From Mesorhizobium sp. B2-8-5 (GTDB lineage: Bacteria; Pseudomonadota; Alphaproteobacteria; Rhizobiales; Rhizobiaceae), in contig NZ_CP083951.1 of NCBI RefSeq assembly GCF_006440675.2, positions 2,885,501 to 2,949,500 on the forward strand: a stretch of DNA of 64,000 nucleotides, read 5' to 3'. Below the pieces are notes generated by a model, which saw only the letters and a list, made by a program, of their open reading frames with translations, was not told the origin of the DNA and did no database searches. This document shows, in pieces, positions 9,336 to 18,444 of the stretch; positions within the stretch are counted from its first letter, which is position 1, and every line of letters starts with the position of its first letter. The translations under genes were made by a program, and so were the position numbers.

Positions 9336-10871
9336 TTATTCTTCCAGCGCCAATCCCAATTCCGCGCGCCGGCGCAGCCATAGGCTTGCGCGGTAGCGAG
9401 GGTCCCGGGTGCGCTCATGCACCGTATCCAGGATGCGCAGAATGCGGGCAGGGCCGAGCTTGTTGCCCCATTCCAGCGGTCCGTGCGGGTAGCCGAGCCC
9501 CAGCCGCACGGCGGCGTCTACGTCCGCTGCCGATGCGATCTTCTGCTCAACGATCTCGCAGCCGATATTGACGATCATCGCCACGACGCGCTGGCAGACC
9601 GCGCCGCAGCTGTCGTTCACCAGCGTCGCCTTGCGGCCGGTGCTTTGGACAAGCGCGACAGCCGCGCTCCTGGCTTTTTCCGATGTCGCCGCAGACGCGA
9701 CGAGCGTGACATGCCGACCCAGACCGAAATAGGAATCGTACCCGACGCATAGAGATGGGGACAAGCCGAGGCGGATCGCCGCGCCGGCGACATCCTCACC
9801 CTCCAGTCCCACGAGGATGAGATCATCCTGCTTGGGCGTCCGATCCTCGGGACTCAGGACCGTGGCGCCGGTCGACGCGACCAGCTTCTGCATATCGCCC
9901 GCGTCATTGTCGGCGAGCACGGCGACACGCTTCGGAAGTGCCGCGGTCTCGGCGGCCTGCGCGGTCTCAAGCGGCATCGCTTGCCGGTTGGCGTCGTAGC
10001 TGTAGAAGCCGCGTCCCGTCTTGCGGCCAAGCAGGCCTGCCGCCACGCGCTGCGCGGCGATCACGGAAGGACGGTAGCGCGGGTCCTGGTAGAACTGGGT
10101 GTAGATGCTTTCCATCACCGGGTGCGAAACGTCGAGGCCGGTCAGGTCCATCAGCTCGAACGGCCCCATCTTGAAGCCGGCCGCATCGCGCAGGATCGCG
10201 TCGATCTCGCCGATCGAGGCCACGCCTTCGCGCAGCATCGCCAGGGCCTCCGTGCCGAAGGCGCGTCCGGCGTGGTTGACGATGAAGCCGGGGGTGTCGG
10301 CGGCGACGACGGGACGATGGCCGAAGCGGGCGGCAAGGTCGACCAGCGCGCGCTCCACCTCGGGCGATGTGTGAGCGCCGGAGATGACCTCGACCAGTTT
10401 CATCACCGGCACGGGATTGAAGAAATGGTAGCCGGCGACCCGCTGCGGCCGTTTCGCCGCCGCCGCGATCGCCGTCACCGAGAGGGAAGAGGTGTTGGTC
10501 GCGATGATCGCGTCGGGCCCGACGATCTCCTCCAACGCCTTGAAGAGCTGACGTTTGGGCTCGATACGTTCGACGATGGCCTCCACGACCAGATCGGCGT
10601 CAGCCAGGCGGTGGAGGGTTTCGACAGGCGCGATGCGGGCAAGCAGTTTCTCGACGGCGTCCGGGCTGATTTTGCCTGCCTGCGCCCTGGCGCGCTGGCG
10701 CGACGCGATCTGCTCGACGGCGGCAGCTGCCTTGCCGGCCGCTTCATCGACGATCAGCACGTCAATGCCCGCCGCCGCCAGAACTTCCGCTATGCCGCAG
10801 CCCATCACTCCGGCGCCCACGACACCGGCTTTTTCGATCCGACTTGTTGAGATCCCTCCCGCGTCCGCCAA
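9336..10871 (-). CDS. 3-hydroxyacyl-CoA dehydrogenase (PaaH/FadB-C-terminal type)
   Basis: NAD-dependent L-3-hydroxyacyl-CoA dehydrogenase of about 511 aa. The Rossmann motif GAGVMG lies at residues 19-24, NTSSLSV and GYHFFNPVPVMKLVEV mark the catalytic domain, and there are two C-terminal helical domains as in the 475-510-aa PaaH/PaaC class. I place the start at a TTG (10871) that immediately follows the upstream hydratase stop, with AAGGGG seven bases before it; an in-frame ATG at 10919 would overlap the hydratase by 47 bp. Together with the hydratase it performs two consecutive beta-oxidation steps. Substrate chain length is not evident. Confidence 0.85.
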   Translation of the reverse strand: MADAGGISTSRIEKAGVVGAGVMGCGIAEVLAAAGIDVLIVDEAAGKAAAAVEQIASRQRARAQAGKISPDAVEKLLARIAPVETLHRLADADLVVEAIVERIEPKRQLFKALEEIVGPDAIIATNTSSLSVTAIAAAAKRPQRVAGYHFFNPVPVMKLVEVISGAHTSPEVERALVDLAARFGHRPVVAADTPGFIVNHAGRAFGTEALAMLREGVASIGEIDAILRDAAGFKMGPFELMDLTGLDVSHPVMESIYTQFYQDPRYRPSVIAAQRVAAGLLGRKTGRGFYSYDANRQAMPLETAQAAETAALPKRVAVLADNDAGDMQKLVASTGATVLSPEDRTPKQDDLILVGLEGEDVAGAAIRLGLSPSLCVGYDSYFGLGRHVTLVASAATSEKARSAAVALVQSTGRKATLVNDSCGAVCQRVVAMIVNIGCEIVEQKIASAADVDAAVRLGLGYPHGPLEWGNKLGPARILRILDTVHERTRDPRYRASLWLRRRAELGLALEE

Positions 10872-10872
10872 G

Positions 10873-11655
10873 TCAGCGCCCCTTGAACGAGGGCTTACGC
10901 TTGTCGATGAAGGCGCCAATGCCTTCCCGCTTGTCGGCGGTATCGAAAAGCAGTTGGAAGGCTTTGCGTTCCAGCCTCAACGCCGTCTCCAGCGGAGCGT
11001 CCTCGCCGTTGACGACGGCTTCCTTGATCTGCTCCACGGCCAGCGGCGGGAGACGGCTGATCTTCTGGGCGATCTGCAACGCCTGCTGCAAGGCCTGGCC
11101 CTCATCCGTGAGGGTACTGACGAGGCCGGCACGCTCGGCCGAAAACATGTCGCCGGTGAGAACGAGCATCAGCGTCTTGTATTTGCCGATCGCCCGCAGC
11201 AGCCGCTGGGTGCCGCCGGCGCCCGGCATCAAGCCAAGCTTGACCTCGGACTGCCCGAACGTGGCTGTGCGTGCGGCAACAATGATATCGGCGTGCATGG
11301 CAAGTTCGCAGCCGCCACCGAGCGCGAAGCCTTCGACCGCGGCAATGACCGGCTTCGGACATCTGGCGATCACATCCCAATAGCGGTGGGTGCGTTGCAG
11401 AAGCATATCGGCCGAGCCGAGTTTTTCGAAGGCCTTGATGTCGGCGCCCGCCACGAAGTTGCCGCCGCGCCCCGCAATCACGATCGCCCGGACTTCCGGA
11501 TCCTCCGAAAAGCCGGCTACCGCGGTGGCCAGCTTCTCCCGCACTTCCAGATTGAGAGCATTGCGCGCTTCGGGACGATTGATTTCGACCAGCCCCACAT
11601 TCTCGACAGGGCGGCTCTCGATGACAACGAGAGATTGATCGTTCGTGGAGCTCAT
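10873..11655 (-). CDS. Enoyl-CoA hydratase/isomerase family protein
   Basis: Crotonase-fold protein of 260 aa. The oxyanion-hole segments are AGADIKAF (from residue 69) and ALGGGCEL (111-118). Both catalytic glutamates of true hydratases appear to be present: Glu117 and Glu137 (SEVKLGLMPG). It is the first gene of a minus-strand operon running through hydroxyacyl-CoA dehydrogenase, the E1 fusion and a binding protein. Its stop codon abuts the next start. A plausible sigma-70 promoter lies about 47 bp upstream. It would hydrate a 2-enoyl-CoA, but the actual acyl group is unknown. Confidence 0.9.
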   Translation of the reverse strand: MSSTNDQSLVVIESRPVENVGLVEINRPEARNALNLEVREKLATAVAGFSEDPEVRAIVIAGRGGNFVAGADIKAFEKLGSADMLLQRTHRYWDVIARCPKPVIAAVEGFALGGGCELAMHADIIVAARTATFGQSEVKLGLMPGAGGTQRLLRAIGKYKTLMLVLTGDMFSAERAGLVSTLTDEGQALQQALQIAQKISRLPPLAVEQIKEAVVNGEDAPLETALRLERKAFQLLFDTADKREGIGAFIDKRKPSFKGR

Positions 11656-11985
11656 TCGTGCCGCGTAATCAGCGAGTGGAATTTAATTTCATATCTGCGC
11701 GACTATAGTCAGCAGCCACGAAGGCCGCAAGGGTATTGTTCGTTGCGGCCGGCGCGATCTGGGGTGGTTTCGCGGGCGGGGGCCGGTTTGTCGGCACGGC
11801 ATTTTCCTCGCGTTCCGAGGCGCTTTCAGGTCCTTGGTCCAGGTCGTCGGTCCGTCACCCGAAATGTTTGAGTGTCCGTGCTTGTGGGAGCGCGGTGGCA
11901 GGACAAACAGGCAAGCAGAGTGGCGGAGCCAGGCCTGCGTTCCGATGATCGTTCGCCGATCAAACGACAAGCCCGCCGCGCAATT
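11656..11985. other. 330-bp intergenic region with promoter but no supported gene
   Basis: Between the hydratase start and the end of the dimethylformamidase-like gene. Apart from the promoter near 11702-11730 I see no coding pattern: the short open frames here are proline/arginine-rich, lack ribosome-binding sites and resemble nothing familiar. Confidence 0.5.
11702..11730 (-). promoter_or_regulatory. Predicted sigma-70 promoter of the hydratase-E1 operon
   Basis: Minus strand TTGCGG (11725-11730), a 17-bp spacer, then TATAGT (11702-11707). The -10 lies inside the 10-bp palindrome GACTATAGTC, which could also serve as an operator half. It sits about 47 bp upstream of the hydratase ATG. Confidence 0.45.
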
Positions 11986-13653
11986 TCATGCGTTGGTAAA
12001 ACGGTCGAGCACGTTGCGGGTGATCTGCTCGGTGAAGCGGTCGCCGCGCTTGAGGCCCATCACCCACTCGCAAGTCGCGGCGGTCAGCACTTCGCCCTTG
12101 CCGCGCGTCATGTGCACCATCATGCCGGCGCCGTATTTATAGCGGGCAAGCCCTTCCGGCGTCACCTCGCCGGTGACGCATTTCACCAGGCCCTCATGGT
12201 CGCTGCTGCGGACATAGTAACGGAAGCCTTCGCCGTCCGGCTCGTCCTCGGCAAGCACCGCCGGCGCCATGGCGAGGATTTGGATCGTTTCCGGCTGACC
12301 GTCGACCGGGACAGGATAGGGGAGGCCATGCCTGAATGTGTAGTCGAGGCCGTCGACCTCGTAGGCGAAGATGCGCTCCTTGTCGCCGAAGATATCGGCA
12401 TAGTGAAGCCCGGTGCGGGCAAACACCCAGTGCTCGGGACGGTAGACGGTGAAGCCCTTCTGGCCGTGCGGCGCGAAGCCGCCCCAGGACGCGTAGAGCC
12501 CATGCAATCCGTTGACGCCGACCGTCGAGGCGCCCGGCCAGGCAACGTCCTTGTCTTCCCATGCGGTCGACAGCAGATGCGCCTTATCGGTGCCGGCGAC
12601 CGGGTCGTTGTTGATGGCGTTGAACTTGTGGCAGATCTGGCGCTTGCCGTCGTCCTCCAGGCGGATCTGCCAGAGGAAGTTGGCGCCGAAGCGCGCAAGC
12701 CTGCCGCCGCGTTCGACATAGGCTTCGACCGCCAGCCGCATCTCGCGGGTCCAGTATTCGTCATGACCGACAATGGTCACGCACGGATAGGCGTCGAGCA
12801 GCTCCGGCCTGTAGTGAAGGTCGGTCTGCGTGATCATGTCGAGCTCGTAGCCTTCCTTCTCCGCCCACAGCACGAAGTGGCGGTCGAACTGCGCCCAGCC
12901 GGCGGCGGCGTAATACTGGCCGAAGCCGTTGGCATAGGCCCATTCCTTCATCGGATAGCGCGGCGCGTCACCGAATTCCGGCAGCGGGTCGGCGCAGATG
13001 CGCGGCGCGCCAGGCGGCAGCCAGACGACGCCGCGGGTCCACGGGCGCTCGAGCGAAAGCACGGGCGAGGGCTGGTCCTTGCCCGGACCGGCAACACCGA
13101 AATAGTGGTTGGCGCCGCCGAAATCATTGTAGGCGGTCCAGGTGCCGGTCGGCAGGATCATTAGGATCTTGGCGCGGCGCGTCGCCGCTGTCGGACGCAC
13201 GATGAAGAAATGGTGCTGGACGAACTTGCCGCCATTGGCGCGGGTGCAGGTCGAGACGACCCGGTAGAAGCCCGAGCGCAGATCGGCCGGCAGCCGCCAG
13301 CGGTGGCTGACGGGCCAGCCGCAGCCGGAGCGATATGCATCCGCCGGCGTCGGCGCGAAGACACCGGCGATGTCCTCGACCTTGTGGACGGTTTCCGGCC
13401 GATAGCCGTCGCGGTAGATCTCCAGCGTCCAATGCGGCGCGGTAGTCGAGGAATGGAAGACCACCTCGTCGCCCGGGTCATAGGACATCGTGTCCGTGTA
13501 GGTATAGACCTCGGGCAGGGCAGGGTCGCCGCGCGGCGCTTCGTACCAGGGGTTGGAGTGCCAATGCTCGTCGGCGGACATGGCCCAGGCTTTGCGTGGG
13601 CGGATGTTGACGGGGCCGAGTTCGGGCGGAACGAAATCGTCTTCACGGGACAT
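11986..13653 (-). CDS. N,N-dimethylformamidase large-subunit-like protein
   Basis: Protein of 555 aa resembling the C-terminal part of the beta (large) subunit of N,N-dimethylformamidase, an iron enzyme that hydrolyses formamides to formate and amines. A beta-rich N-terminal region (about residues 15-155) precedes a core with ILPTGTWTAYNDFGG (167-180) and GHDEYW at 296-301. In the known enzyme the iron site uses tyrosines and a carboxylate, and His297/Glu299 here fit the conserved H-x-E. It is shorter than the characterised subunit (about 760 aa), and no small-subunit gene is next to it. It ends an operon with a peptide-type importer and an SMP-30 protein. Amide hydrolysis is an inference. 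Confidence 0.75.
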   Translation of the reverse strand: MSREDDFVPPELGPVNIRPRKAWAMSADEHWHSNPWYEAPRGDPALPEVYTYTDTMSYDPGDEVVFHSSTTAPHWTLEIYRDGYRPETVHKVEDIAGVFAPTPADAYRSGCGWPVSHRWRLPADLRSGFYRVVSTCTRANGGKFVQHHFFIVRPTAATRRAKILMILPTGTWTAYNDFGGANHYFGVAGPGKDQPSPVLSLERPWTRGVVWLPPGAPRICADPLPEFGDAPRYPMKEWAYANGFGQYYAAAGWAQFDRHFVLWAEKEGYELDMITQTDLHYRPELLDAYPCVTIVGHDEYWTREMRLAVEAYVERGGRLARFGANFLWQIRLEDDGKRQICHKFNAINNDPVAGTDKAHLLSTAWEDKDVAWPGASTVGVNGLHGLYASWGGFAPHGQKGFTVYRPEHWVFARTGLHYADIFGDKERIFAYEVDGLDYTFRHGLPYPVPVDGQPETIQILAMAPAVLAEDEPDGEGFRYYVRSSDHEGLVKCVTGEVTPEGLARYKYGAGMMVHMTRGKGEVLTAATCEWVMGLKRGDRFTEQITRNVLDRFTNA

Positions 13654-13690
13654 TGGCTAGCTCACTCAGATCATCAGCAGGGAAGGTCGG

Positions 13691-14536
13691 TTAAAGCGTG
13701 TACGAGACGAGCTCGCCGGGCAGGCCGCGCGTCACCCAGAGCCGGCCGTCATGGATGCAGCAATTGGTCGGGTCGCCGCCCTCGCCGCAATCGATCATCT
13801 CGACCAGCCGTCCAGTGGTGTCGAGGATCGCGACCCGGTCGCCGGTGCTGCCGGTGACGTAGAGCAGGCCTTGATGGAAGACCATGCCGTCCGGATTGAA
13901 GCGGTCGTCGAAACGAACCCATTCGGTCATCGCGCCGACGCTGCCGTCATTCCAGTCGAAGCGCAGCAGACGATGCTCCATGGTGATGCCGACGATCAGC
14001 GAACCGTCGGGATGGAAGACAAGCCCGTTGGGAAAGCCGGTCATCTTGGCCAGGGCACGGACCTTCCGGTCCCGTCCCGCCGCAAGCAGCTGCCCGCCAT
14101 GGTAGGCCGCGTCGTCGGCGCCCAGAACCTCCCAGTTCTGCGGATCGGTGAAGACGATCCCGCCTTCCGGCGTGAAGATCAAATCGTTTGGCCGCGAAGG
14201 CTTTGCGCCGGGCAGTTGGTCGGCGAAGTTTTCCCAGCGGCCGTCGAGCTCCAGGCGCTGGATGCAGCCGGGGATCAGCGGCGCGGCGAAATGCAGCTTC
14301 TCCAACGATTCCGGTGCAAGCCCGCCATTGTTGCAGATATAGAGCGCGCCGTCGGGGCCGAGCCGCATACCGTTCGGCGCGCCGGGAAGCGTGGCCAGCT
14401 CGCGCACGGCACCGTCCTTGAAGGCGCGGACCTTGGCGTGCAGCAGGTCGACGAAGGCGATCGAACCGTCCGGAAGCGCCACCGGTCCCTCCGGAAAGCC
14501 CAGGCCTGTCACGTGGATTTCCTTCGACCGTTTCAT
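13691..14536 (-). CDS. SMP-30/gluconolactonase/LRE-family hydrolase
   Basis: Six-bladed beta-propeller lactonase-like protein of 281 aa. Metal-ligand signatures of the SMP-30 family are visible: Glu16 in GFPEGP, Asn117 in SRPNDL, Asn170 in FPNGLVFHPDG and Asp216 in FNPDGMVF. GGGAGGAG lies just before the ATG at 14536. It sits 26 bp after an ABC ATPase gene and 37 bp before the dimethylformamidase-like gene, so it likely acts on an imported compound, opening a lactone or similar ester. No signal peptide is seen, so it should be cytoplasmic. Confidence 0.85.
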   Translation of the reverse strand: MKRSKEIHVTGLGFPEGPVALPDGSIAFVDLLHAKVRAFKDGAVRELATLPGAPNGMRLGPDGALYICNNGGLAPESLEKLHFAAPLIPGCIQRLELDGRWENFADQLPGAKPSRPNDLIFTPEGGIVFTDPQNWEVLGADDAAYHGGQLLAAGRDRKVRALAKMTGFPNGLVFHPDGSLIVGITMEHRLLRFDWNDGSVGAMTEWVRFDDRFNPDGMVFHQGLLYVTGSTGDRVAILDTTGRLVEMIDCGEGGDPTNCCIHDGRLWVTRGLPGELVSYTL

Positions 14537-14562
14537 TGCTCCTCCCTCCCTTCGGTGTGTTT

Positions 14563-15582
14563 CTAACTGGCGGCGGCTAGCCCGCGTCGGGCTCGCCCAA
14601 CCTCGGCCCCAGCGCGCGCCGTCTCTTCGGGCGCGAGGTGGCAGGCCACCATCTGGCCGGTGCCGGGCATGGCGCGCAACGGCGGCACTTGTTCCCGGCA
14701 AATGTCGCGCGCCAGATGGCAACGCGGGTGGAACCGGCAACCGGATGGCACGTCGGCAGGATTGGGCGGATCGCCGGTGAGTATGATGCGCTTCCAGCCG
14801 ACCTGGCGGCGCGCGGCAAGCGTCGGCGCGGCCGACAACAGCGCCTGCGTGTAAGGATGCAGCGGCCGCCGCATGATCTCGTCGGCCGTTCCTTGCTCGA
14901 TGATGGTGCCGAGATACATCACAGCGATGCGGTCGGCGACATGGCCGATGACGTCGAGGTCATGCGAGATGATCAGGTAGGAGATGCCGCGCTTGCGCTG
15001 GATCTGCAGCATCAGGTTGACGATCTGCGCCTGGATCGACGGATCGAGCGCGGAAGTCGGCTCGTCGGCGACGATGATTTCCGGTTCGAGCGCCAGCGCC
15101 CTTGCAATAGCGATGCGCTGCAACTGGCCGCCGGAAAACTGGCCGGGCAGTTTTTGGATATCGATGTTCTCCAATCCGACGAAGGAGAGAAGCTCGCGGA
15201 TGCGCCCCTCAAGCCCGGTGCCCAGCTTGACGCCATGCGTGTCGAACGGCTCGCGCATCACTTCGGCAATGGTCATGCGCGCGTTGAGCGAAGCGAGCGG
15301 ATCCTGGAACACGGCTTGCAACCGGCGACGTATCGGCAGCATGCGCCGGCTGGCGAACCCGGTCACGTCGACGCCGTCGAAGCGCACGCGCCCATCCGTC
15401 ACGTCGACCAGCTTGAGCGCCAGCCGGGCGAGAGTGGACTTGCCGCATCCGCTCTCGCCCACCAGCCCCAACGTCTCTCCCTTGCCCACGGTGAGCGAAA
15501 CACCGGCCACCGCCTGCACGCCATGGCCGCCGCGGCGCTGCGAGAAGGTTTTCGAGACGGCATCAAGTTCGAGAAGCGCCAT
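14563..15582 (-). CDS. Dipeptide/oligopeptide ABC transporter ATP-binding protein (DppF/OppF-like)
   Basis: ABC ATPase of 339 aa. Walker A GESGCGKST lies at residues 42-50, the signature SGGQLQRIAIARAL and Walker B IIVADEPTSALD follow, and the C-terminal oligopeptide extension carries the cysteine cluster [23 protein letters not shown] precedes the ATG. It pairs with the ATPase encoded directly upstream on the same strand; together with two permeases and a binding protein they form a complete importer. Confidence 0.95.
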   Translation of the reverse strand: MALLELDAVSKTFSQRRGGHGVQAVAGVSLTVGKGETLGLVGESGCGKSTLARLALKLVDVTDGRVRFDGVDVTGFASRRMLPIRRRLQAVFQDPLASLNARMTIAEVMREPFDTHGVKLGTGLEGRIRELLSFVGLENIDIQKLPGQFSGGQLQRIAIARALALEPEIIVADEPTSALDPSIQAQIVNLMLQIQRKRGISYLIISHDLDVIGHVADRIAVMYLGTIIEQGTADEIMRRPLHPYTQALLSAAPTLAARRQVGWKRIILTGDPPNPADVPSGCRFHPRCHLARDICREQVPPLRAMPGTGQMVACHLAPEETARAGAEVGRARRGLAAAS

Positions 15583-15584
15583 GG

Positions 15585-16571
15585 TCAGCTCCTCGCGATT
15601 TCAAGAGGCTTGGCTGCCTCGATCGGATGATGGCAGGCCAGCTCCACGGCGCCGAATTTGCGCCGCGGCGGCTCGACGGCCTTGCAGTCGTCTTGCGCGC
15701 GCGGGCAGCGCGGATGGAAGCGGCAGCCGGACGGGAAGGCGCCCAGCCCGGGCGCGCCGCCCACGATGGCGTTGAGATCCTGCTTGGCCGGCGTCTGCGA
15801 AATCATGGCGCTGGTCATCAGTGCCGCCGTGTAAGGATGCGAGGGCTGCAGCATGATGGAATCGGCCGGCCCGACCTCGGCGATACGGCCGGCATAGAGC
15901 ACGAGGATGCGGTCGGCTACTTCGGCGACGACACCCATGTCGTGGGTGATCAGGATGATCGTCAGCGCCAGCTCGCGCTTCAGTTCGGCAAGCAGCTCAA
16001 GCATCTGCGCCTTGATGGTGACGTCGAGCGCCGTCGTCGGCTCGTCGGCGATCAGCAGGCTCGGGCCGGCCGCCAGAGCCATCGCGATCATGGCGCGCTG
16101 CCGCATGCCGCCGCTGATCTCGTGCGGATAGGCGGAGGCGACGCGGCGCGGGTCGGGAATGCGTACGCGCTCCAGCATTTCCACGGCGCGCTTGCTTGCC
16201 TCGGCGCGGCCGGCAAGGCCGTGCGCGACGAGGGTTTCCGCAATCTGGTCGCCGACCGGCCAGACCGGGTTCAGCGAGCTCAGCGGATCCTGATAGATCA
16301 GGCCGATCTCCGGGCCGCGCAGCTTGCGCAATTCGGCGTCGGGCCGCTTCAGCATTTCGCGATCCTTGAAGCGGATCGAGCCGGAGACGAAGGCGGTGGG
16401 CGGCTGCAATCCGGCGATCGACATGCCGGTCAGCGACTTGCCCGAGCCGGACTCGCCGATGATGACGAAGGTCTCGCCGTCGGCGACGTCGAAGGAAATG
16501 CCATCCACAGCGACGAGGTTCTGGCCCTCGCGCTGGAAACCGATTGCGAAGTCGCGGACCGAAAGGATCAT
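15585..16571 (-). CDS. Dipeptide/oligopeptide ABC transporter ATP-binding protein (DppD/OppD-like)
   Basis: ABC ATPase of 328 aa. Walker A GESGSGKS is at residues 39-46, the signature [15 protein letters not shown] and Walker [13 protein letters not shown] follow, and the C-terminal cysteine segment is [17 protein letters not shown]. The ATG overlaps the stop of the upstream permease as ATGA, a sign of translational coupling. Only two bases separate it from the partner ATPase gene. Confidence 0.95.
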   Translation of the reverse strand: MILSVRDFAIGFQREGQNLVAVDGISFDVADGETFVIIGESGSGKSLTGMSIAGLQPPTAFVSGSIRFKDREMLKRPDAELRKLRGPEIGLIYQDPLSSLNPVWPVGDQIAETLVAHGLAGRAEASKRAVEMLERVRIPDPRRVASAYPHEISGGMRQRAMIAMALAAGPSLLIADEPTTALDVTIKAQMLELLAELKRELALTIILITHDMGVVAEVADRILVLYAGRIAEVGPADSIMLQPSHPYTAALMTSAMISQTPAKQDLNAIVGGAPGLGAFPSGCRFHPRCPRAQDDCKAVEPPRRKFGAVELACHHPIEAAKPLEIARS

Positions 16572-17404
16572 GCGGCCCGCCTCGACGCGAGCGCGTCGCC
16601 GATCAGCGAGAAGGCGGTGGCGGTCAGCATGATCATGGTGCCGGGAAAGACCAGATACCACCAGGCCGAGCCGAAATAGGGGCGCGAGTCGCGGATCAGC
16701 AAACCCCATTCCGGCGTCGGCGAATTGGCGCCGAGACCGAGGAAGGAAAGCGCGGTGACGGCGACCAGCGCGTAGCCGATGTCGGTGGTGACGCGCACAT
16801 TCACCTCCTGGACGACGAAAGGGATGATGTGGCGGCGCAGGATGGTCATCTCCGACACGCCGAGCGCGCGGGCGGCCTCGACATGCGGCCGCTCGCGCAG
16901 GCGCAGCACCTCGCCGCGCACCAGCCGCGCATAACCCGGCCACCAGATGATGGCGAGCGACAGCGCCACGCTGTCGAGGCCGCGTCCGATCGAGGCGGCG
17001 ACGGCGAGCGCCAGCACCAGCGCCGGGAAGCCGAAGAACAGGTCGACGATGCGCATCATCAGGTTGTCGATGCCCTGGCGCGCCATGCCGGAGACCGCGC
17101 CGTAGATCACGCCGAACAAGGCGGAGGCAAAGACGATGGCGATCGCCACGCCGAGCGAATAGCGGGTGCCGTAGACGATACGCGAGAAGACATCGCGGCC
17201 ACCCTCGTCAGTGCCGAAGATGTGCGTGAGGCTCGGCGGCTTCAGCCGGTCGGTCATGGCGAGCGCGATCGGGTCGTGCGGCGCGATCAGGCCGGGCAGA
17301 AGCGTAAAGGCCGCCAGGATCGCCAGCACCAGCAGCGCGAGCGGCAGCAGCACGCCTTTCGGCCTCGCGATGGTCCGGCGCGTAGGCTGTGTGGAAACGC
17401 TCAT
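16568..17404 (-). CDS. Dipeptide-type ABC transporter permease (DppC/OppC-like)
   Basis: Inner-membrane permease of 278 aa. A cytoplasmic N-terminal tail precedes helix 1 (about residues 17-38), the typical DppC segment FGTDEGGRDVFSRIVYGTR follows, and the EAA loop is HVEAARALGVSEMTILRRH. There are about six membrane helices. The start ATG overlaps the stop of the preceding permease gene (ATGA), and its own stop overlaps the next ATPase start. Confidence 0.95.
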   Translation of the reverse strand: MSVSTQPTRRTIARPKGVLLPLALLVLAILAAFTLLPGLIAPHDPIALAMTDRLKPPSLTHIFGTDEGGRDVFSRIVYGTRYSLGVAIAIVFASALFGVIYGAVSGMARQGIDNLMMRIVDLFFGFPALVLALAVAASIGRGLDSVALSLAIIWWPGYARLVRGEVLRLRERPHVEAARALGVSEMTILRRHIIPFVVQEVNVRVTTDIGYALVAVTALSFLGLGANSPTPEWGLLIRDSRPYFGSAWWYLVFPGTMIMLTATAFSLIGDALASRRAA

Positions 17405-18414
17405 GAGCCGACACTCTGCACACGCGGATCGATCACCGGATAGAGCAGATCCATCACCAGGTTGATGATCACGAAGCCGGCCGTCGAGACGATCGCCAGC
17501 GCAATCACTGGCGAATAGTCGAAGACCTGGAACGACTGGTAGGCGTAGAGGCCGATGCCGGGCCAGTCGAAGATGACCTCGACCAGGATCACCCAGCTGA
17601 TCATGTAGCCGAACTGCATGGTGGTCGCCGTCAGGATCGGCGACAGCGCATTGCGCAAGATGTGCTTGAACAGGATGCGATTGGGCGACAGGCCCTTGCC
17701 GCGCGCCGTGCGCACATAGAGCCGGCTTTGCTCCTGGATGAGGGCGGCGCGCGATAGCCGGGTGCCGACCGCAAGCAGGTTGACGACGATGGTCGCGGCG
17801 GGAAGCGCCAGGTGTTTCAGGCTGGCGAGAAAGGCCGAGAGGCTGCCGGCCAGCAGGGAATCGATGAGCAGGAAGCCGCTGACCACGGGCGGCGCCGTCT
17901 CGCGGATCGGGAAGCGCGCGCCGAGCGGCAGCCAATGCAATTTGTAGAAGAAGAGGAACTGCAGCGTCATGCCGAGCCAGAACACCGGGATGCCGGTGCC
18001 GATCATGGTGATGAGGCGGATCGCGCCGTCCACCGCGCCGCCGGGGCGGCGGGCCGCGAGCACCGCCAGCGAGAAGCTGATCGCCGAGTAGAGGACGAAG
18101 CTGACGATCAGGAGTTCCAGCGTGGTCGGCAGGTACTGCTTGAGGTCGGTGCTGACGCTGCGGCGTGTGCGGATCGACTCGCCGAGGTCACCCTTGGCGA
18201 GGCCGATCATATAGGTGGCGAATTGTTCCGGCAGCGGGCGGTCGAGACCGTGCTCGACGCGGATGCGCTGCACGGTCTCTTCGGAGGCGTTCTGGCCGGC
18301 CAGGAAGGCGGCGGGGTCGGCCGGGACGACACGACTGAGGAAGAAGGTTATGACCGCGACGGCGATGAGGACGACAAGACCCCAGACCAGACGCTTGAAC
18401 AGGAAGGCGATCAC
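17401..18414 (-). CDS. Dipeptide-type ABC transporter permease (DppB/OppB-like)
   Basis: Inner-membrane permease of 337 aa with the DppB hallmarks: N-terminal helix LVVLIAVAVITFFLSRVVPADPA, the periplasmic loop with EHGLDRPLPEQF, GDLGESIRTRRSV, and the EAA loop YVRTARGKGLSPNRIL. The start is GTG and lacks a strong ribosome-binding site, so translation may depend on coupling to the binding-protein gene 30 bp upstream. Confidence 0.94.
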   Translation of the reverse strand: MIAFLFKRLVWGLVVLIAVAVITFFLSRVVPADPAAFLAGQNASEETVQRIRVEHGLDRPLPEQFATYMIGLAKGDLGESIRTRRSVSTDLKQYLPTTLELLIVSFVLYSAISFSLAVLAARRPGGAVDGAIRLITMIGTGIPVFWLGMTLQFLFFYKLHWLPLGARFPIRETAPPVVSGFLLIDSLLAGSLSAFLASLKHLALPAATIVVNLLAVGTRLSRAALIQEQSRLYVRTARGKGLSPNRILFKHILRNALSPILTATTMQFGYMISWVILVEVIFDWPGIGLYAYQSFQVFDYSPVIALAIVSTAGFVIINLVMDLLYPVIDPRVQSVGS

Positions 18415-18444
18415 AACCGTGCTGTCCGCATGCTTACCCCGCTG

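Noticed and set aside
11689..11970. Possible small gene in the 330-bp gap
   Set aside because: No ribosome-binding site, an arginine/proline-rich composition and no familiar pattern; the region is better explained as a promoter.
13654..13690. A dimethylformamidase small-subunit gene next to the large-subunit-like gene
   Set aside because: Only 37 bp separate it from the SMP-30 gene on one side, and the gap on the other side holds no plausible frame of the expected size.
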